Assembly: GCF_000002425.4 (NCBI RefSeq)
Contig: NC_037275.1
Coordinates: forward strand, 10,960,533 to 11,024,532
DNA length: 64,000 bases
Reading direction: 5' to 3'
Origin: Physcomitrium patens
Taxonomy: Eukaryota > Streptophyta > Bryopsida > Funariales > Funariaceae
The notes below the pieces were generated by a model that worked only from the letters and a program-made list of their open reading frames with translations, had not been told where the DNA came from and did no database searches. The stretch's first letter is position 1, and each line of letters opens with the position of its first letter. The position numbers and the translations under genes are program-made. This document shows, piece by piece, positions 48,717-59,678 of this stretch.

Positions 48717-51260
48717 TTACTTTCATATGACATTCATCGTCCGTTATCATTCGTCTAAATGCGTTTGCGTCATCCGTTTGTTCATTCTTCTAACGGGATC
48801 CATTGTGATGGTGGGTCAGGAGTTGGGATTGGGGTCTCGAGTGTGGTTTCGAGTTTTTCAGCAATGGAATTTTGTATTGTGAGATATGTATATGCTTTCT
48901 TTCAGGTTGTGGGTTCCTTCCAGTAGTTATCAATCCTACATCAGAAACCAATTCCAAACATCCTTGAAAAGTAAAAACAAGCATTTAGTATTTCTTTATT
49001 TGTATGACACACTTACATATGTACAATCAATAGTGTGTCAATTTACATACCACATGTTCCTGGCATATGGGTTTGCAAGAAAAGACATCACATTACTATA
49101 GTGGAGTTTCCTGTTAGTCTTCAGTTTTCCATTCTCATTTCTATCTATTTGTAACAGCAAGGGAGCCCACATGTTAGTTCCTATCAAGCTATCTTGGCAT
49201 TTTATGGTTGGAATGTGCACATCAAAACTTTTGAATCCTGAACTTTAATTCTATTGAAATCCTAATAATTAAACAGATAAGTATCGTGAAAAAGGGCATC
49301 ATGTATTTTAATCAAACACCATCATAAACTGCAATATATTCATAATTTTTCCATGAGTTTAAAACAAAGTATTCCATTCAATTGTGAGCACATTAAGTTA
49401 GCAATATAAGCATGAATTAATCCCACCATTTGTGCATATTGTATAAGTGTACCAAAGTGAAATTTGTTACCACTTGGTTTTCAAAAACGTAAACCTATAT
49501 TTATTCGTTAACACATTTCGAAACCAAGCTTCTAGAATGAAGCTAAAACTGATCAAGTTTCACATTCAAGTCCTGCGTTTGGTTTGGGTTTTCTATTATT
49601 AACTGGTATGGCATCGGGTGTGGGCTGTGCTTTGACTTTAAAGTATACTTCCACAGAAGTGGGAATCTTTTTCTTTCAACTTGGCTACCTTTTGGAAATT
49701 TGGAGCCTAATGCTCATCCATCTAGTGGATGAATGTATGAATGAAATATAGTGTTTTACTCCTGAACCCTCAGAGAAAGAGCAGAGAAATACAAAACCAT
49801 TTGACGTTACTATCAATCTGTGATTTAAAAGCATAAAGCACTCTGATTATTTATTTATTTATTTATTTGGTCGCATCTAATTTTATGTTATCAAAATAAA
49901 TTCATAATCAAAAAAGTTATTGCCGGTGTTATTTGTGTGTTCCATTTCAGGTTGCTTTTAGTGAATCAATTCGAGTAAATTGGATTTTGTTCAAAATTAC
50001 TATTTGTATTTCTCGTACAATTTTTTAATTGGGTTGAGTTGTTTGGTAGAATGTTTAAGGTTAAAAAAATAATAATTGACTACTTATTTATAATTGTAAT
50101 GGAATGCATTAATGACTCGAGAGTAATTTGTTTTATAAAATAATAATGGACTCCAGAGCATCATGTTTTATTTTTGTTGTTGTTGTTGTTGTTTTGTTTT
50201 GTTTTGTTTTTTTTTTTTTTTTTTCTGAAAAATGATATGCAATGAAATTTATACCATATCATGCTAGAAAGATTTCAATCATGTTTCAATATTCTATACA
50301 TCATTTCATTACTAATTGATTACAACAATAGTTATCAATGACAATTTCGTTTTTATAATTTTAGATAAAATTAACTTCCCTTGCATTTAAAAGAAAAATT
50401 TGCGTTCTGTATTTTTATTTAAAGTTATTTCACAAATTCCTTGTAAATATATAATTTTGTGTATAGGGATCCAAGAATGTTTCCAAAAAAACATATACAT
50501 AATCATATCCTTTTCAGCAAGGATTATATTAATCAAGATTTTTTTTAATTTGATGTGGGTTTTTACTATTTGTTGTGTCTTAAATGCAAGCTTTCTGACT
50601 ACCATCATTTATCTGATGAGACTTGGATCCTAGAGTCTATACTTTGTTCAAATTAGGTACATAATACTCAAAAAATCCTTGTCAAGGTTGAATAAAAAGG
50701 TGCCCATTTGATTAATAATAATAATAATGCAATGCATGTTTTGAATTTGGCACATGCATGAATTTATCAACCATTCAAAAAATGATTATATGGTATTTAT
50801 ACAATTATACAAAGTTTAAAGATTTTTCACTCACTAACTCTAGTTACATCAACACAATTAGAAAATATTCAAACTGATGTACTCACAATCTCTTTCAGTA
50901 CTTTTAAAAATAACAAAGGTATTATAAATTTCAACTTTTGGATTCAGACATTTTATTTCACAGCAGTATTTGTGCATACATCAAATGCGTGAAAACCATG
51001 TTCATCTCAAAATTAAACATTAATTATGGTTATCCTTAATTTTATTCAATGTCATAAATCGACCAAAGATTCCCAAAAAAATGAAAAACTTTTTGAAATA
51101 AAAATAACTCAATAAATTAAAAAATAAATAAAAGGAAAAAACACCATCATTATTTTTCTTTATTTTCTGTCAAGCACGTAAAATTTTCCTAACATTATTG
51201 AACAACAAACCTACACATACAAAATCGCATCAGCAAACGGAATACGAGTCCCTAATCTTA
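48717..51260. other. AT-rich intergenic region, nothing recognised
   Basis: About 2.5 kb between the FPP side and the SWAP70 promoter. It holds only short open stretches, an ATTT run near 49,850, a TTG/TTTTG run followed by poly-T (50,176-50,224) and simple ATA repeats near 50,715. No RNA gene or transposon signature was found. Confidence 0.55.
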
Positions 51261-51308
51261 CCGTGGCAGCACGGTGGTGGGTCGCATCCAGGAGAGCTTA
51301 TGTGACAA

Positions 51309-51360
51309 CCACGTCACGTCCGTCTAGCGTGACGAGGATGCCAAAGTGGCAGCCACGTCA
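51309..51360 (+). promoter_or_regulatory. Paired CCACGTCA motifs upstream of SWAP70
   Basis: CCACGTCA occurs at 51,309-51,316 and again at 51,353-51,360, with another ACGT-containing CACGTCC between. ACGT-core hybrid G/C boxes are bZIP binding sites in plants. They lie 270-320 bp before the start codon. Regulatory use is inference. Confidence 0.35.
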
Positions 51361-51625
51361 GCAACCCGTTGTGTATAGAGTGCTGAGTTGGCGGACACCC
51401 AAATGTTGTGACACTCAACGACGAAGGCGACCGAAAACAAGACCCAGAGTGACGAGAAAGCAATCGTCGACCAGCCTCTTGCTCTCTCCTCGCGATTCCT
51501 ACACCACCCTCTCGCACCTCCGATCCTGCCCCAAGACATGTTCTAATTCACCTCCGCACGCTCGTGCTTGATTCCCCATCTCAAGACCTCACGGCCGAGC
51601 TTCGTCTCGCTCAACTTGGTTCGCT

Positions 51626-54600
51626 ATGTCTCAGGTTAGCCTTACTTGTTCCCTCGCTGTGGGGTTTTCATGTTTCGATGCCCAGCTCGTTGGGGTTTGT
51701 GAGTCTTGCACGATTCCAGTGCCATTGTCGCTGTTAGTGATTTTTTTCACAACTTGGGGTTGACTGTAAGTGTTTGGGATGTTGGGTATTTGTTGGGTGG
51801 TGTTGGGTATTGTGATGATTTTTTGCGTTTAGGGTGAAGTGAAATGTTGGATTGATGTTTGGTTTATGCGTGGGCAGGCTGGTGGTGAAGATCTCAAGGC
51901 GAAGCTTGAGAAGATAAAGAAGCAGCTCAGTGCTAGCTCTGGAAGCGTGCTTCTGCAGGGGCCGTTGCTTAAGCGGTCGGAGACAGTGAGTCTCTCTCTT
52001 TTTTTATTTTACATGTATATTTTTTTCCCTTCCTGACATTGGGTCGATTTTCGTGTTTGGAGTATGAGGATTGTATTACTAGTTGCAATCATAGATGTGT
52101 CACAGAATATTCCCTCACTCGCCTAGGATTGATTGATTGTGTACTTTGTGGATTGAAGCTGGTGAATCAGCCGTGACATTAATGCTGTGAGTAATCACCG
52201 CCAATACTATGGGCTTTGTAGGGACGTCCAATTGCGCAACGCATTCTGATAATCTTAGCTTGAGTATTAAGGCGTAGCACAAAAATGCATATTCTTCCAT
52301 CTTCAGTTTTAATTTAATTTGCTTCCGTGGTATTACCTATTTATTAGAACAGTGCGAAGTAGAAAATCTTGTTGAGAAGATTAAGCTTGCGTATTGAACT
52401 GGCAATAGATAGCGTCGAACCTCGTGAACAATTGGATGTCCCTGCATTGATGCAACAACATGGAATGCGATTTTGTCGCACTATTTCCAATGGGATGTAT
52501 GTCTGAGTAGTATTCATGCAATTCGTCAGACGCTCACTGAAGGAGCACCTGTTTCTTGTCCGACACTGCAGTTGACGTGGCTGTGTACTTCCTGCTGCTG
52601 TTATTCGAGCACATTTAGCAGATTGAAGAGTAATTGCATAGTCGTGACACTCGAATGTGCTGACTAAGGATCTGTGTGAGCAGCTGCGTAAATGGAATCA
52701 GCGATGGTTTACGTTAGATCCTTCAACTGGGAGGATGGAGTACAGGTTAGAATTGGGTCGTTATTTTGATTGTCTGTGTTCAACAAAGAGTACCAGCTTG
52801 AGATGACCCATGTTCCTTGCCGCCCTTCGAGTGACAAATCGATAATTCGTGCATTTGCATATTGTAACGACAGCTATAACTTCTGACTTTCATTAATTAT
52901 AGGTTGCTTCTCGTTGTTTTGTTTGGATGCGTGCAGGTTTCAAAGAAGTGATCCATCACCAAGAGGGCTAATTCATTTTGATGCAGACAGCACAATTACC
53001 GTCTCACCTTTGAATATCCAGTAAGACTTCGGTGCAAGTGCTTAAATAACTTTTTACATTACTCGTCTGATCGTGGGATTTATTGTTGACCATAACATGT
53101 CATTGTGAATTGTATACTCACTAGCTTATACCGATGGGTATTTTTGAATCGGAACTATTTTAGTATCTGTAAATATTACGAACTCTGTGACATGCCAAAC
53201 TTCCGGCTTGATTTTGCAGAGGAGACAGGAAATACGACGGATGTTGCTTCTGTATCCTTGATATCAAAGCGTCTAATGGAAGTGAAATTAAATTTGTTGC
53301 ATAAGATAAAAAACTTTTAGTTCAGAATGGCGATAAAATAGGTTTGTGGTTTTGGTAAACTAAAATGATAACAAGTAACTTATTACTTAAGTGGTTAAAA
53401 GGACTAGCCAGTAGTTCATTGGGTTTGCTTACGAACGGTCTGTTCAAGTGATTTAGTTTCCTCTGTTCCACGTGTGTTCTGGTTATGCAAGCGAATGTAA
53501 TGTGCGGTTTGCTTAACTTGCATCATTTTTGGATAGACATTGGCACCTCCCAGAAGAAAGAATCATTCCTTTGTGCAGAGACACCTGCTGCGGCGAGAGC
53601 TTGGGTTGCAACCTTGAGGTGAGTGATTTCTGATAGTTTGCGGTGTTCTTAATATGTAGCCATGTCTTGCGCAGTAGTATACAATTATATTGAGAAAGCA
53701 ACTTTTATGTAAAGAACCAATCACCCTGTATCTTTTAGGAAGAGAGCATATATATATATATATATATAGATATATGTGTGTGTGTGTGTGTGTGCAAAAA
53801 CAATTATGCATTCTTCTTCAAGTTGTCTAATTTTTTGCACATAGCACACTTGCGTGAAATACAGGGCTGCAGCGCTTGTGTTAAAGGCACACAAGGAGGC
53901 AGTCAATTCATTGAGTGGAAATGGCCATGCAAAACTTGGAACAGTGGCTGCTTCAGTCGCTGCTGCGAATGCCACAGCTCAAGAGGCAATGAAGGATGTG
54001 CAAGCGTCCTTCAGGCCATCTGTTGCAATCCCACAAAGCTCGGCACTTGCTGCTAATAACAGCGTCGACAACTCAATCATTCTAAAGGTCTGATATGCTG
54101 GAAATCGGTGGTAATTTTTTTTGTTTCATCGGTTGTCGTACTTTATTCCTTTCTTAATTCTCAAGTTTTAGTTGACAGACCTCTGTGCTTCTGCAATTTC
54201 ATCCAACTTAGATAAGACCATATCATTCCTTTGGTAATCGTTGTAATGGAAACTGCATTTTTAATGCCATGGTTTGCATTATGTGCTTTGTGGGGATGTA
54301 TCGATCTGTTGTTATCTATTTTTTTGCATGTTAAATTCTGTGGGTTCATAAGTTGTGCATTGATGACCAGGAAACATTGCGAGTAAAAGATGAAGAACTC
54401 AATCAACTTCAGAGGGACCTCAGGGCACGAGACCTGACCATCAAGGAGTTGGCTGAACGACTTTCTGAAACGGCTGATGCTGCCGAATCAGCGGCTAAGG
54501 CCGTTCACTATGTTGACAAGGAACGTCAAGTTGCCGTGACAGAAATAGAACACTTGAAGAAGGAGCTACAACGCGCTTCTGATGAGGTTTCTTTAATTGT

Positions 54601-55705
54601 CTTGTATCTGCTACAGTGTGGAAGACAGTGCCAGCTCTATGCGGTTTTCATGGGGTCTTCCAGGGTTGAGTCTCGTCTTAGATAATCGTTTGAGCTCTCT
54701 TCGGTTTTGTACATTCTTTGAGTGTAACTTTGTAAGCTAATCTGATGTGATTGATTGATTGTTTGACGACAGATCAAGGCAGCGGAAGAGAAGGTTGTAG
54801 CTGCCAACATGATGAGAGATCTTGCATTGCAAGAGGCTCACAGGTGGCGAGTTGAGTTAGGAAAGGCCAGAGAGCAATGTGTCATCATGGAGGGTGCTGT
54901 TCAACGTGGTCATGAACATGCAAGACAACTGAAAATTGCTCACGAGCAACAGCTTGCGAGCCTCTATCAAGCACAGGAACCTAGGTTTAAATCTTCCTCT
55001 AGCTCCGCTTATTTCCATGGACAGGAAACCGCTGTTAGCGCTCAATTATTATCAATAATCGTTGACTAAATTCCTGCTGCTCTCAACAGCCACCTTGGAG
55101 TTTACCGCCGTCTTGTTGTATATTCAAATTTGATTCAGGATGAGAATTACTACTTTTTATACTGCCAAGTTTCTAAGGACTGATCTGTCTTCAGTGTCGT
55201 GTGCAGTGCTGCAGGCACCCAAGTGAACTTGAAAGCTCAGGATGAGAGGCCAGCAACGGCAGAAACTATGACGGACTCCGGCGATGTTGCCGTGGTTGAG
55301 CCTCTTGCAGTGCCCATTCCAGCAGTAGCCTCTGCAGCCGAGAATACAGCGAGCATAAGGAACGTACAGGAGGTCACACAGACACCTCCACAGTTACCAT
55401 CCTCTGCACCCCAGGTTGCTGAGAACATTGTTCATCCAACACTGCCTCCAGAAAATGTCATGAATCAAAGCCCTCCCGTCATGACAGTGGATTTACCTCC
55501 GCAGGCACCTGAGGTTGGGAACAACATCGAACACAGTAGTCCTTTGGCGGGTGCACCGCCTCCAATCGAGCACACCCTGCCCCATGGTGCATTCCAAGGC
55601 GAGGAGGGACAACCACTGGTCGAAGAAACGTCCGTTGAGTTTGCAACTCCTGCACCCTCTGACCAGAACCAACTATCGAATCAAGGAACCCCGTCGACAG
55701 CATAA
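51626..55705 (+). CDS. SWAP70: SWAP70-type PH-domain protein
   Basis: Ten coding exons: 51,626-51,634; 51,878-51,985; 52,684-52,745; 52,937-53,020; 53,220-53,251; 53,537-53,618; 53,865-54,087; 54,371-54,586; 54,773-54,984; 55,207-55,705. All are GT/AG, phases agree, total 1,527 nt (508 residues plus stop), near the ~504 of the Arabidopsis homologue (At2g30880 from memory). Residues ~28-125 form a PH domain (LLQGPLLKRSE, LRKWNQRWFTLDPSTGRMEY, KYDGCCFYIGTSQKKESFLC, AETPAAARAWVATL). A conserved segment follows (LKAHKEAVNSLSGNGHAKLG), then a coiled coil (~201-342) and a Pro/Thr/Val-rich tail. Plant SWAP70 proteins act with Rho-type (ROP/Rac) GTPases and bind phosphoinositides at membranes; this role is taken from the family. 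The first exon encodes only MSQ, chosen because it restores phase 0. Confidence 0.92.
53750..53794. repeat. TA and TG microsatellites in a SWAP70 intron
   Basis: A run of TA followed by TG units in the intron between 53,618 and 53,865. Confidence 0.9.
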
Positions 55706-56196
55706 ATTCCAATGGACGAAACAGGAGCACATGTAACTGACCCACAAATCATTAAAAAATGATTGATAACAATACACGTGTGTGTACCCTGTCGCTCAGT
55801 TCTTACCACTAGGTAGAATAGGGTTTGCTGCAGTATTAATAGTGTGTGAGCTTTAATAAGTGATTAAGTTCAGCACCTCCGTGGTTGGGCATAGAAAATA
55901 TCAAAGACTTGCCTCTAAACTGGTATTGACAAGTTCTTACCCTCAGCATTTTCAAATAACAAGTACGTTGTCTACTGTAAAAACATGACACTCCACTAAT
56001 AAGACACGTTGAGCAACCTGAATAAAAACAGTTCTAACGTAAAGAACACTCAAGACCCTACCACAACACATCTTCGCTATGCAGAGACAAATTCCAGCTT
56101 TCCGAACTTGACATCATACAGCAAACACCCTTTCAACAAAACGCCAAGAAGCAGCAATTCAGTCGGTCACCGTTAAGTACATTCACCACAACGTGG
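55706..56196. other. SWAP70 3' flank
   Basis: Contains the stop-proximal 3' UTR and unique sequence up to the first snRNA repeat unit. Nothing else recognised. Confidence 0.5.
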
Positions 56197-56457
56197 GTGC
56201 GTGTTTGGTTGGTTGGTTGGTTTATTCTTTCTTCTTTCTTCTTCTTCTTCTTCTGCCTGTTCTTCTTCCAGTGAGCCAGTGAGTGTTGTATGATGTTGGT
56301 GATGGTGCGGGTATGGGGTTTGTGGGGGACAGGGAGCAATGGGGTGGGTTTGAGGCGAGATGTTGGTTGTAGCAGGGAGGGAGAGGGAGTGAGAAATGGA
56401 GGTGGAGGCGTGGTGAGGGGGCGGGGGGAGAGCAGGAGAGCGAGGGTGGGTGAGAAT

Positions 56458-56501
56458 GTCCCACACGGGTTGGAGCGGCGGGGTGTGGGTGGGTGGTAGA
56501 A
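56458..56501 (+). promoter_or_regulatory. U1 promoter, unit 1 (USE-like and -32 element)
   Basis: GTCCCACACGG at 56,458-56,468 (-68 to -58) matches 9 of 11 positions of the plant snRNA upstream sequence element RTCCCACATCG. GGTAGAAG follows at 56,494-56,501 (-32), 25 bp after the USE, where a TATA box is expected. Confidence 0.75.
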
Positions 56502-56525
56502 GCGTGCGGAGGAGCGATGGGGAGG

Positions 56526-56687
56526 GCACTTACCTGGGCGGGGTCGATCCATGATCAGGAAGGTGGATGGCCTAGAGGAGCCCGGCCCATTGCACTGACG
56601 GGGCGGGCGGCTCTAGTATCTCTCTACGGAGGGCATACACGTCGTAATTTGTGGCAGTGGGGGCTCGCGTTCGCGCGGCCCCCGCCC
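56526..56687 (+). ncRNA. U1: U1 spliceosomal snRNA, unit 1
   Basis: The 5' end reads GCACTTACCTGGGCGGGG; its ACTTACCTG pairs with 5' splice sites of introns in pre-mRNA. Downstream come stem-loop sequences with CATTGCAC (U1-70K/U1A loop region) and the Sm-binding site AATTTGTGG, then the terminal stem-loop CTCGCGTTCGCGCGG within GC-rich arms. Length of about 162 nt is normal for plant U1. The first two bases differ from the usual AT. The 3' end is set at the base of the last stem. U1 snRNP starts spliceosome assembly. Confidence 0.95.
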
Positions 56688-56689
56688 AA

Positions 56690-56696
56690 AGCGTAA
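56690..56696 (+). terminator. U1 3' box-like element, unit 1
   Basis: AGCGTAA lies 3 bp past the U1 3' end and resembles the plant snRNA 3'-end signal (CA, spacer, AGTNNAA). A related AGCACAA follows U4 and AGCACGAA follows U5. Confidence 0.45.
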
Positions 56697-56852
56697 GCCG
56701 AAACCGGAGGAGACTAGGTGTGTGGGTGTGTTTCAAAGTTGTGAGTGTCCGAGAAAACCCCCGCATTCTGCGATGGCCGCCGCATACACTCGCTCCTATG
56801 ATTGACAAAGCGAGTGAGCGCAACAACGAACCGCGCGTGCGCCGCCGTCCCG

Positions 56853-56975
56853 ATCGATGGTCCAGCGAACACTCGGGGCACAGCTGCTGTGGCAGTGAGC
56901 GTTGCTCCGCCGCCCTCCCCGATCGATGGTCCAGTGAACACTCGGGGCAGCTGCTGTGGGCAGTGAGCGTTGCTC
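56853..56975. repeat. Local duplication between U1 and U4, unit 1
   Basis: Two adjacent copies of about 60 bp start with CCGATCGATGGTCCAG and share CGAACACTCGGGGCA/TGAACACTCGGGGCA, CAGCTGCTGTGG and CAGTGAGCGTTGCTCC. The copies differ by a few substitutions and small indels. Function unknown. Confidence 0.8.
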
Positions 56976-57294
56976 CCGCGCGGGGTAAGAAGGGCGATTC
57001 CACGCCCGAGTCGGATCGGGTCACAACCTCCTCCCTCCGAGGCGCGAGCTGTGAGGGAGGAGGGGCGATGGGCGTTGGATTTTGCGAGGCGCACGTCTGA
57101 CCCCGATCTCTCTGACTGTGCCGATGAGAGCGCAAATGGGATGAGGTTACGGCCTAGCGCACAGGCTGGTGGTGCAGCGAAGGGGAAGCACGCGATGGCG
57201 GGTGAGGGGCGTGCCAATGGCAGTTGCGCTGCACGGTGTGTCGCCTCCGGCAGCGGCGCCTGGTGACGATTTAGTGGTGGGTCGGGGGCAGATT

Positions 57295-57339
57295 GCCCCA
57301 TAGCGATGGGAGGAGACGAGCCCCCGGGGGAGGTACATG
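57295..57339 (+). promoter_or_regulatory. U4 promoter, unit 1
   Basis: GCCCCATAGCG at 57,295-57,305 (-71 to -61) is identical to the U2 upstream element and matches 8 of 11 USE positions. GGTACATG at 57,332-57,339 (-34) takes the place of a TATA box after a 26-bp gap. Confidence 0.7.
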
Positions 57340-57365
57340 CGGGGGGAGGCGGGGAGGGAGACGAC

Positions 57366-57508
57366 ATCTTTGCGCTTGGGGCAATGACGCAGTTAGTGAG
57401 GCAAACCCGAGACGCGTCAATTGCTGGTTGAAAACTATTTCCAACCCCCCTGCGGTGCCCGCGAGGGCGCCCCAGAATTTCTGGAAGGTCTGGCGTAGGC
57501 CGGGACCT
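57366..57508 (+). ncRNA. U4: U4 spliceosomal snRNA, unit 1
   Basis: It starts ATCTTTGCGCTTGGGGCA, the U4 region that pairs with U6 (stem II) and then the 5' stem-loop bound by the 15.5K/Snu13 protein (CAATGACGCAGTTAGTGAGG). It continues with TTGCTGGTTGAAAACTATTT, stem-loop 3 and the Sm site AATTTCTGG, and ends in a hairpin GGTCTGGC/GGCCGGGACC. About 143 nt. U4 carries U6 in the U4/U6.U5 tri-snRNP. The 3' end is placed at the base of the last hairpin. Confidence 0.93.
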
Positions 57509-57513
57509 CACAA

Positions 57514-57520
57514 AGCACAA
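57514..57520 (+). terminator. U4 3' box-like element, unit 1
   Basis: AGCACAA, preceded by CA, 6 bp past the U4 3' end. Confidence 0.4.
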
Positions 57521-57755
57521 ACCCCAAACAGGATGGCTCGGAGTGTGCGCAGCCCTGTGTCGCTCTCCCCTCGGATCTGTGGTTTGCGTCGGCAGCGGCG
57601 GCGGGACCGTGGCCCCGCGCACTGCCGGGGAGTGCAGGTGGCACACAGCTCGGTGACGAGCCAAGTAGACGACGCCGTGAGCGCGCAGCCGTGTGGGTGG
57701 AACCGAGCGTGGGCCTGTGGTGCGTGGTCCGGGTGTGCTGCCGCCGGCGGACGCG

Positions 57756-57827
57756 GCGTTTGTAGTCCAACGGTTAGGATAATTGCCTTCCAAGCAATGG
57801 ACCCGGGTTCGACTCCCGGCAAACGCA
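57756..57827 (+). tRNA. tRNA-Gly(UCC): tRNA-Gly (anticodon UCC), unit 1
   Basis: A 72-nt cloverleaf: acceptor GCGTTTG/CAAACGC with discriminator A, D-arm with GGTTAGGAT, anticodon stem ATTGC/GCAAT around CTTCCAA (anticodon TCC), and T-arm CCGGG-TTCGACT-CCCGG. The internal A and B boxes are present, no intron. It lies between convergent U4 and U5 genes. Confidence 0.97.
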
Positions 57828-57841
57828 CGCACGCGCGCCCC

Positions 57842-57845
57842 TTTT
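57842..57845 (+). terminator. Pol III terminator of tRNA-Gly, unit 1
   Basis: TTTT 14 bp after the tRNA, the usual Pol III stop signal. Confidence 0.7.
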
Positions 57846-58021
57846 CTCGCGGCATGCCATGCCCACGGATGATGTGTGGCCCGTCGCCAGCCCCTCCGCG
57901 GACCGCGAGTCGCCGCTTCTCTCCCACTCTCGGGTGTGGCAGGAGGCACACTTCTCCAACCCACACCCACGGAGGCCCTGCCCTTGTGCCCTTGTTCTCC
58001 GTGCTACCCATACAATCCGAC

Positions 58022-58029
58022 TTCGTGCT
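58022..58029 (-). terminator. U5 3' box-like element, unit 1
   Basis: On the - strand AGCACGAA lies about 10 bp past the U5 3' end and resembles the elements after U1 and U4, with one extra base. Confidence 0.4.
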
Positions 58030-58039
58030 TCCAATTGGT

Positions 58040-58161
58040 GGGCCCCGCAAACGGGGCAGTCCAAAAACTCTGGCTATGCCGGTCGTTGCGCCCAGCGCAC
58101 GGTATTCTTTAGTAAAAGGCGAAAGAATAGTTCGCTCTGTGCTGAGCGCCCGGCCCCATAT
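58040..58161 (-). ncRNA. U5: U5 spliceosomal snRNA, unit 1
   Basis: The - strand carries the invariant loop 1, CGCCTTTTACTAAAG, closed by ATTCTTT/AAAGAAT. Loop 1 aligns the exons at both splice steps. The long 5' stem follows (GCGCTCAGC... pairing with GCGCTGGGCGC), then a Sm-type site AGTTTTTGG and the terminal hairpin GCCCCGTTTGCGGGGC. The 5' end (ATATGGGG) was placed 32 bp after the -32 element. About 122 nt. Confidence 0.92.
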
Positions 58162-58185
58162 CTCCCCCGCCCAAACATCCACGCT

Positions 58186-58230
58186 CTTCTACGCATGCCC
58201 TGCCCCTTCTTCCACCCAACCGTATGGGAC
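58186..58230 (-). promoter_or_regulatory. U5 promoter, unit 1
   Basis: On the - strand GTCCCATACGG (58,230-58,220) is the USE-like element, differing from the U1 one at a single base. CGTAGAAG (58,193-58,186) is the -32 element, 26 bp further on. Base 58,220 is the one that differs in unit 2. Confidence 0.7.
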
Positions 58231-58681
58231 CGACGCGTGCCCTGCCCTTCCTCCGCCCACTAACCCGACGTGCAATCTGTATCCCTCTCAACTTCCCACC
58301 ACCGCTGTATGTTGATGTTGGAGTCAACCATGGGTGTTCCTGGCACAAAACCATCCCATCTCCCTCAGATCCACTCAAATCCATGGATCAATGGATGAAC
58401 ACAATTCTAAGAAACGGGCAAGTGAAGAGAGAAAGGGAAATCTTGAAATTTGAAGCTGTGTTCTTTCAAACAAACAGGAAATCATCGTCATCGTCATCAT
58501 CATCACCACCATGAAAACGACAACAGGCTATGAGAATGAGAATGAGAAGGAAAAAACAAAACAAAAACACGATAAAACAAATCAATCAACCAATAACAAG
58601 CATGCACTGGTACATAAAAATAAGCACAGTGACATCTGTGATAAAGAACGAGAACGCGTATTTCAAGAAAAAACACAAAAA

Positions 58682-58704
58682 AAAAAAAAAAAAAAAAAAA
58701 AAAC
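58682..58704. repeat. Poly-A tract in the AT-rich spacer, unit 1
   Basis: About 24 A in the AT-rich block (58,440-59,100) between U5 and U2. The block has no gene; it also holds a CAT/CATC microsatellite near 58,480-58,512. Confidence 0.85.
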
Positions 58705-59100
58705 ACAATAATAACGACATCAACAATAAACAAAATAACAAAATCAAGTTTTCATAGATAAGAAATGAAAACTGCAATGCCGAAAAATAAAGCTAAATAA
58801 ATAAACAAACAAACATACGCCACAAACCACAAAACAAATTCCACCAATACTCAAGAACACAGTTTTTCAGACAATTATGTAACAATACCCCAAAATTAAT
58901 AACAAACACACAGAAAAACACGAAAACAAATCGAAATACCAAAATGTAACCAAACTTGGTTAGATTCATTTTTCTCGACATTTTGTGTTTATTGTTATTC
59001 ATTCCTTTATTTGCTTCCCCTTGCTGCTGCTGCTTCTTCTTCTTCGTCTCCGTCTGTGTTTTGTTTTGTTTTGTTTTGTTTGTTAGTTCATTCATTCATT

Positions 59101-59120
59101 ACGTCATGCTTGCATGACGT
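59101..59120. other. Palindrome in the U2 3' spacer, unit 1
   Basis: ACGTCATGCTTGCATGACGT is an almost perfect inverted repeat with TGACGT (bZIP-type) half-sites. It lies downstream of U2 and is repeated in unit 2 at 63,048-63,067. Confidence 0.6.
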
Positions 59121-59459
59121 GTGTTTGTAGAGCCCGGGCACGGCGTTAGTTGGGATCCACCTCGTAACTGAACAGCGTCCAGGGGTGTGGGATGGGCTGG
59201 CGTGGGTTAGCGGGGGAAATACAAAAAAGCGACGGGACGACGGGACCGCGTGTGGCTGACAAGGTGGCCCCCGCGGGGTGGGGAGGCGGCGTCCAACTCA
59301 AAATCGAGCGTCACCAGCGCCAGCACAGGCGGGCCGTGGCAAGGCTGGTTGGCTCTTCCACCCATCCCCACAGTCGACGTTCGGGGTCCACTGACGCGCA
59401 CACTCTTTCCAGTTTCGCTCTTTGCATTGTAGAGGGGGCCCTCCGGGAAACGGAGGGAA

Positions 59460-59653
59460 ATGGGCTGCGCCGGCCGAGGAGGTAGTGCAAGACCAAGGCG
59501 ACGCGCGCTGGCCCGGGCAGCAAGCTGCCGGATGGGCCCGCACCCGAGATAAATTAGATTAATATCGTGAGGCTCGATGAGCCTCGTATCAGATATTAAA
59601 CTGATAAGAACAGATACTACACTTGATCTTAGCCAAAAGGCCGAGAAAGGTAT
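59460..59653 (-). ncRNA. U2: U2 spliceosomal snRNA, unit 1
   Basis: Read on the - strand: ATACCTTTCTCGGCCTTTTGG, the conserved U2 5' end, then AGTGTAGTATCTGTTCT with the branch-site pairing region GTAGTA, stem-loop II (ATCAGTTTAATATCTGATAC), stem IIb (GAGGCTCATCGAGCCTC), an Sm-type AATTTAT, and stem-loops III and IV (CCGGCAGCTTGCTGCCCGG; TTGCACTACCTCC). About 194 nt, near the 196 of plant U2. The 3' end is placed after GGCGCAGCCC. Confidence 0.96.
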
Positions 59654-59678
59654 GCCTCTTCCCTCCCGCCCCGCCCTC

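Noticed and set aside
51263-51571. 102-residue open frame before SWAP70
   Set aside because: Arg/Ser/Thr-rich chance frame in the GC-richer promoter/5' UTR region; the SWAP70 start at 51,626 is supported by phase and family match.
56714-57970. 418-residue open frame on the - strand in the snRNA unit (repeated at 60,661-61,917)
   Set aside because: It runs antisense through U4 and the tRNA-Gly gene, is Pro/Arg/Ser/Thr-rich as expected of GC-rich non-coding DNA and matches no family.
57293-58315. 340-residue open frame on the + strand in the snRNA unit
   Set aside because: It covers U4, tRNA-Gly and U5 sequence; low-complexity Pro/Arg composition and no domain.
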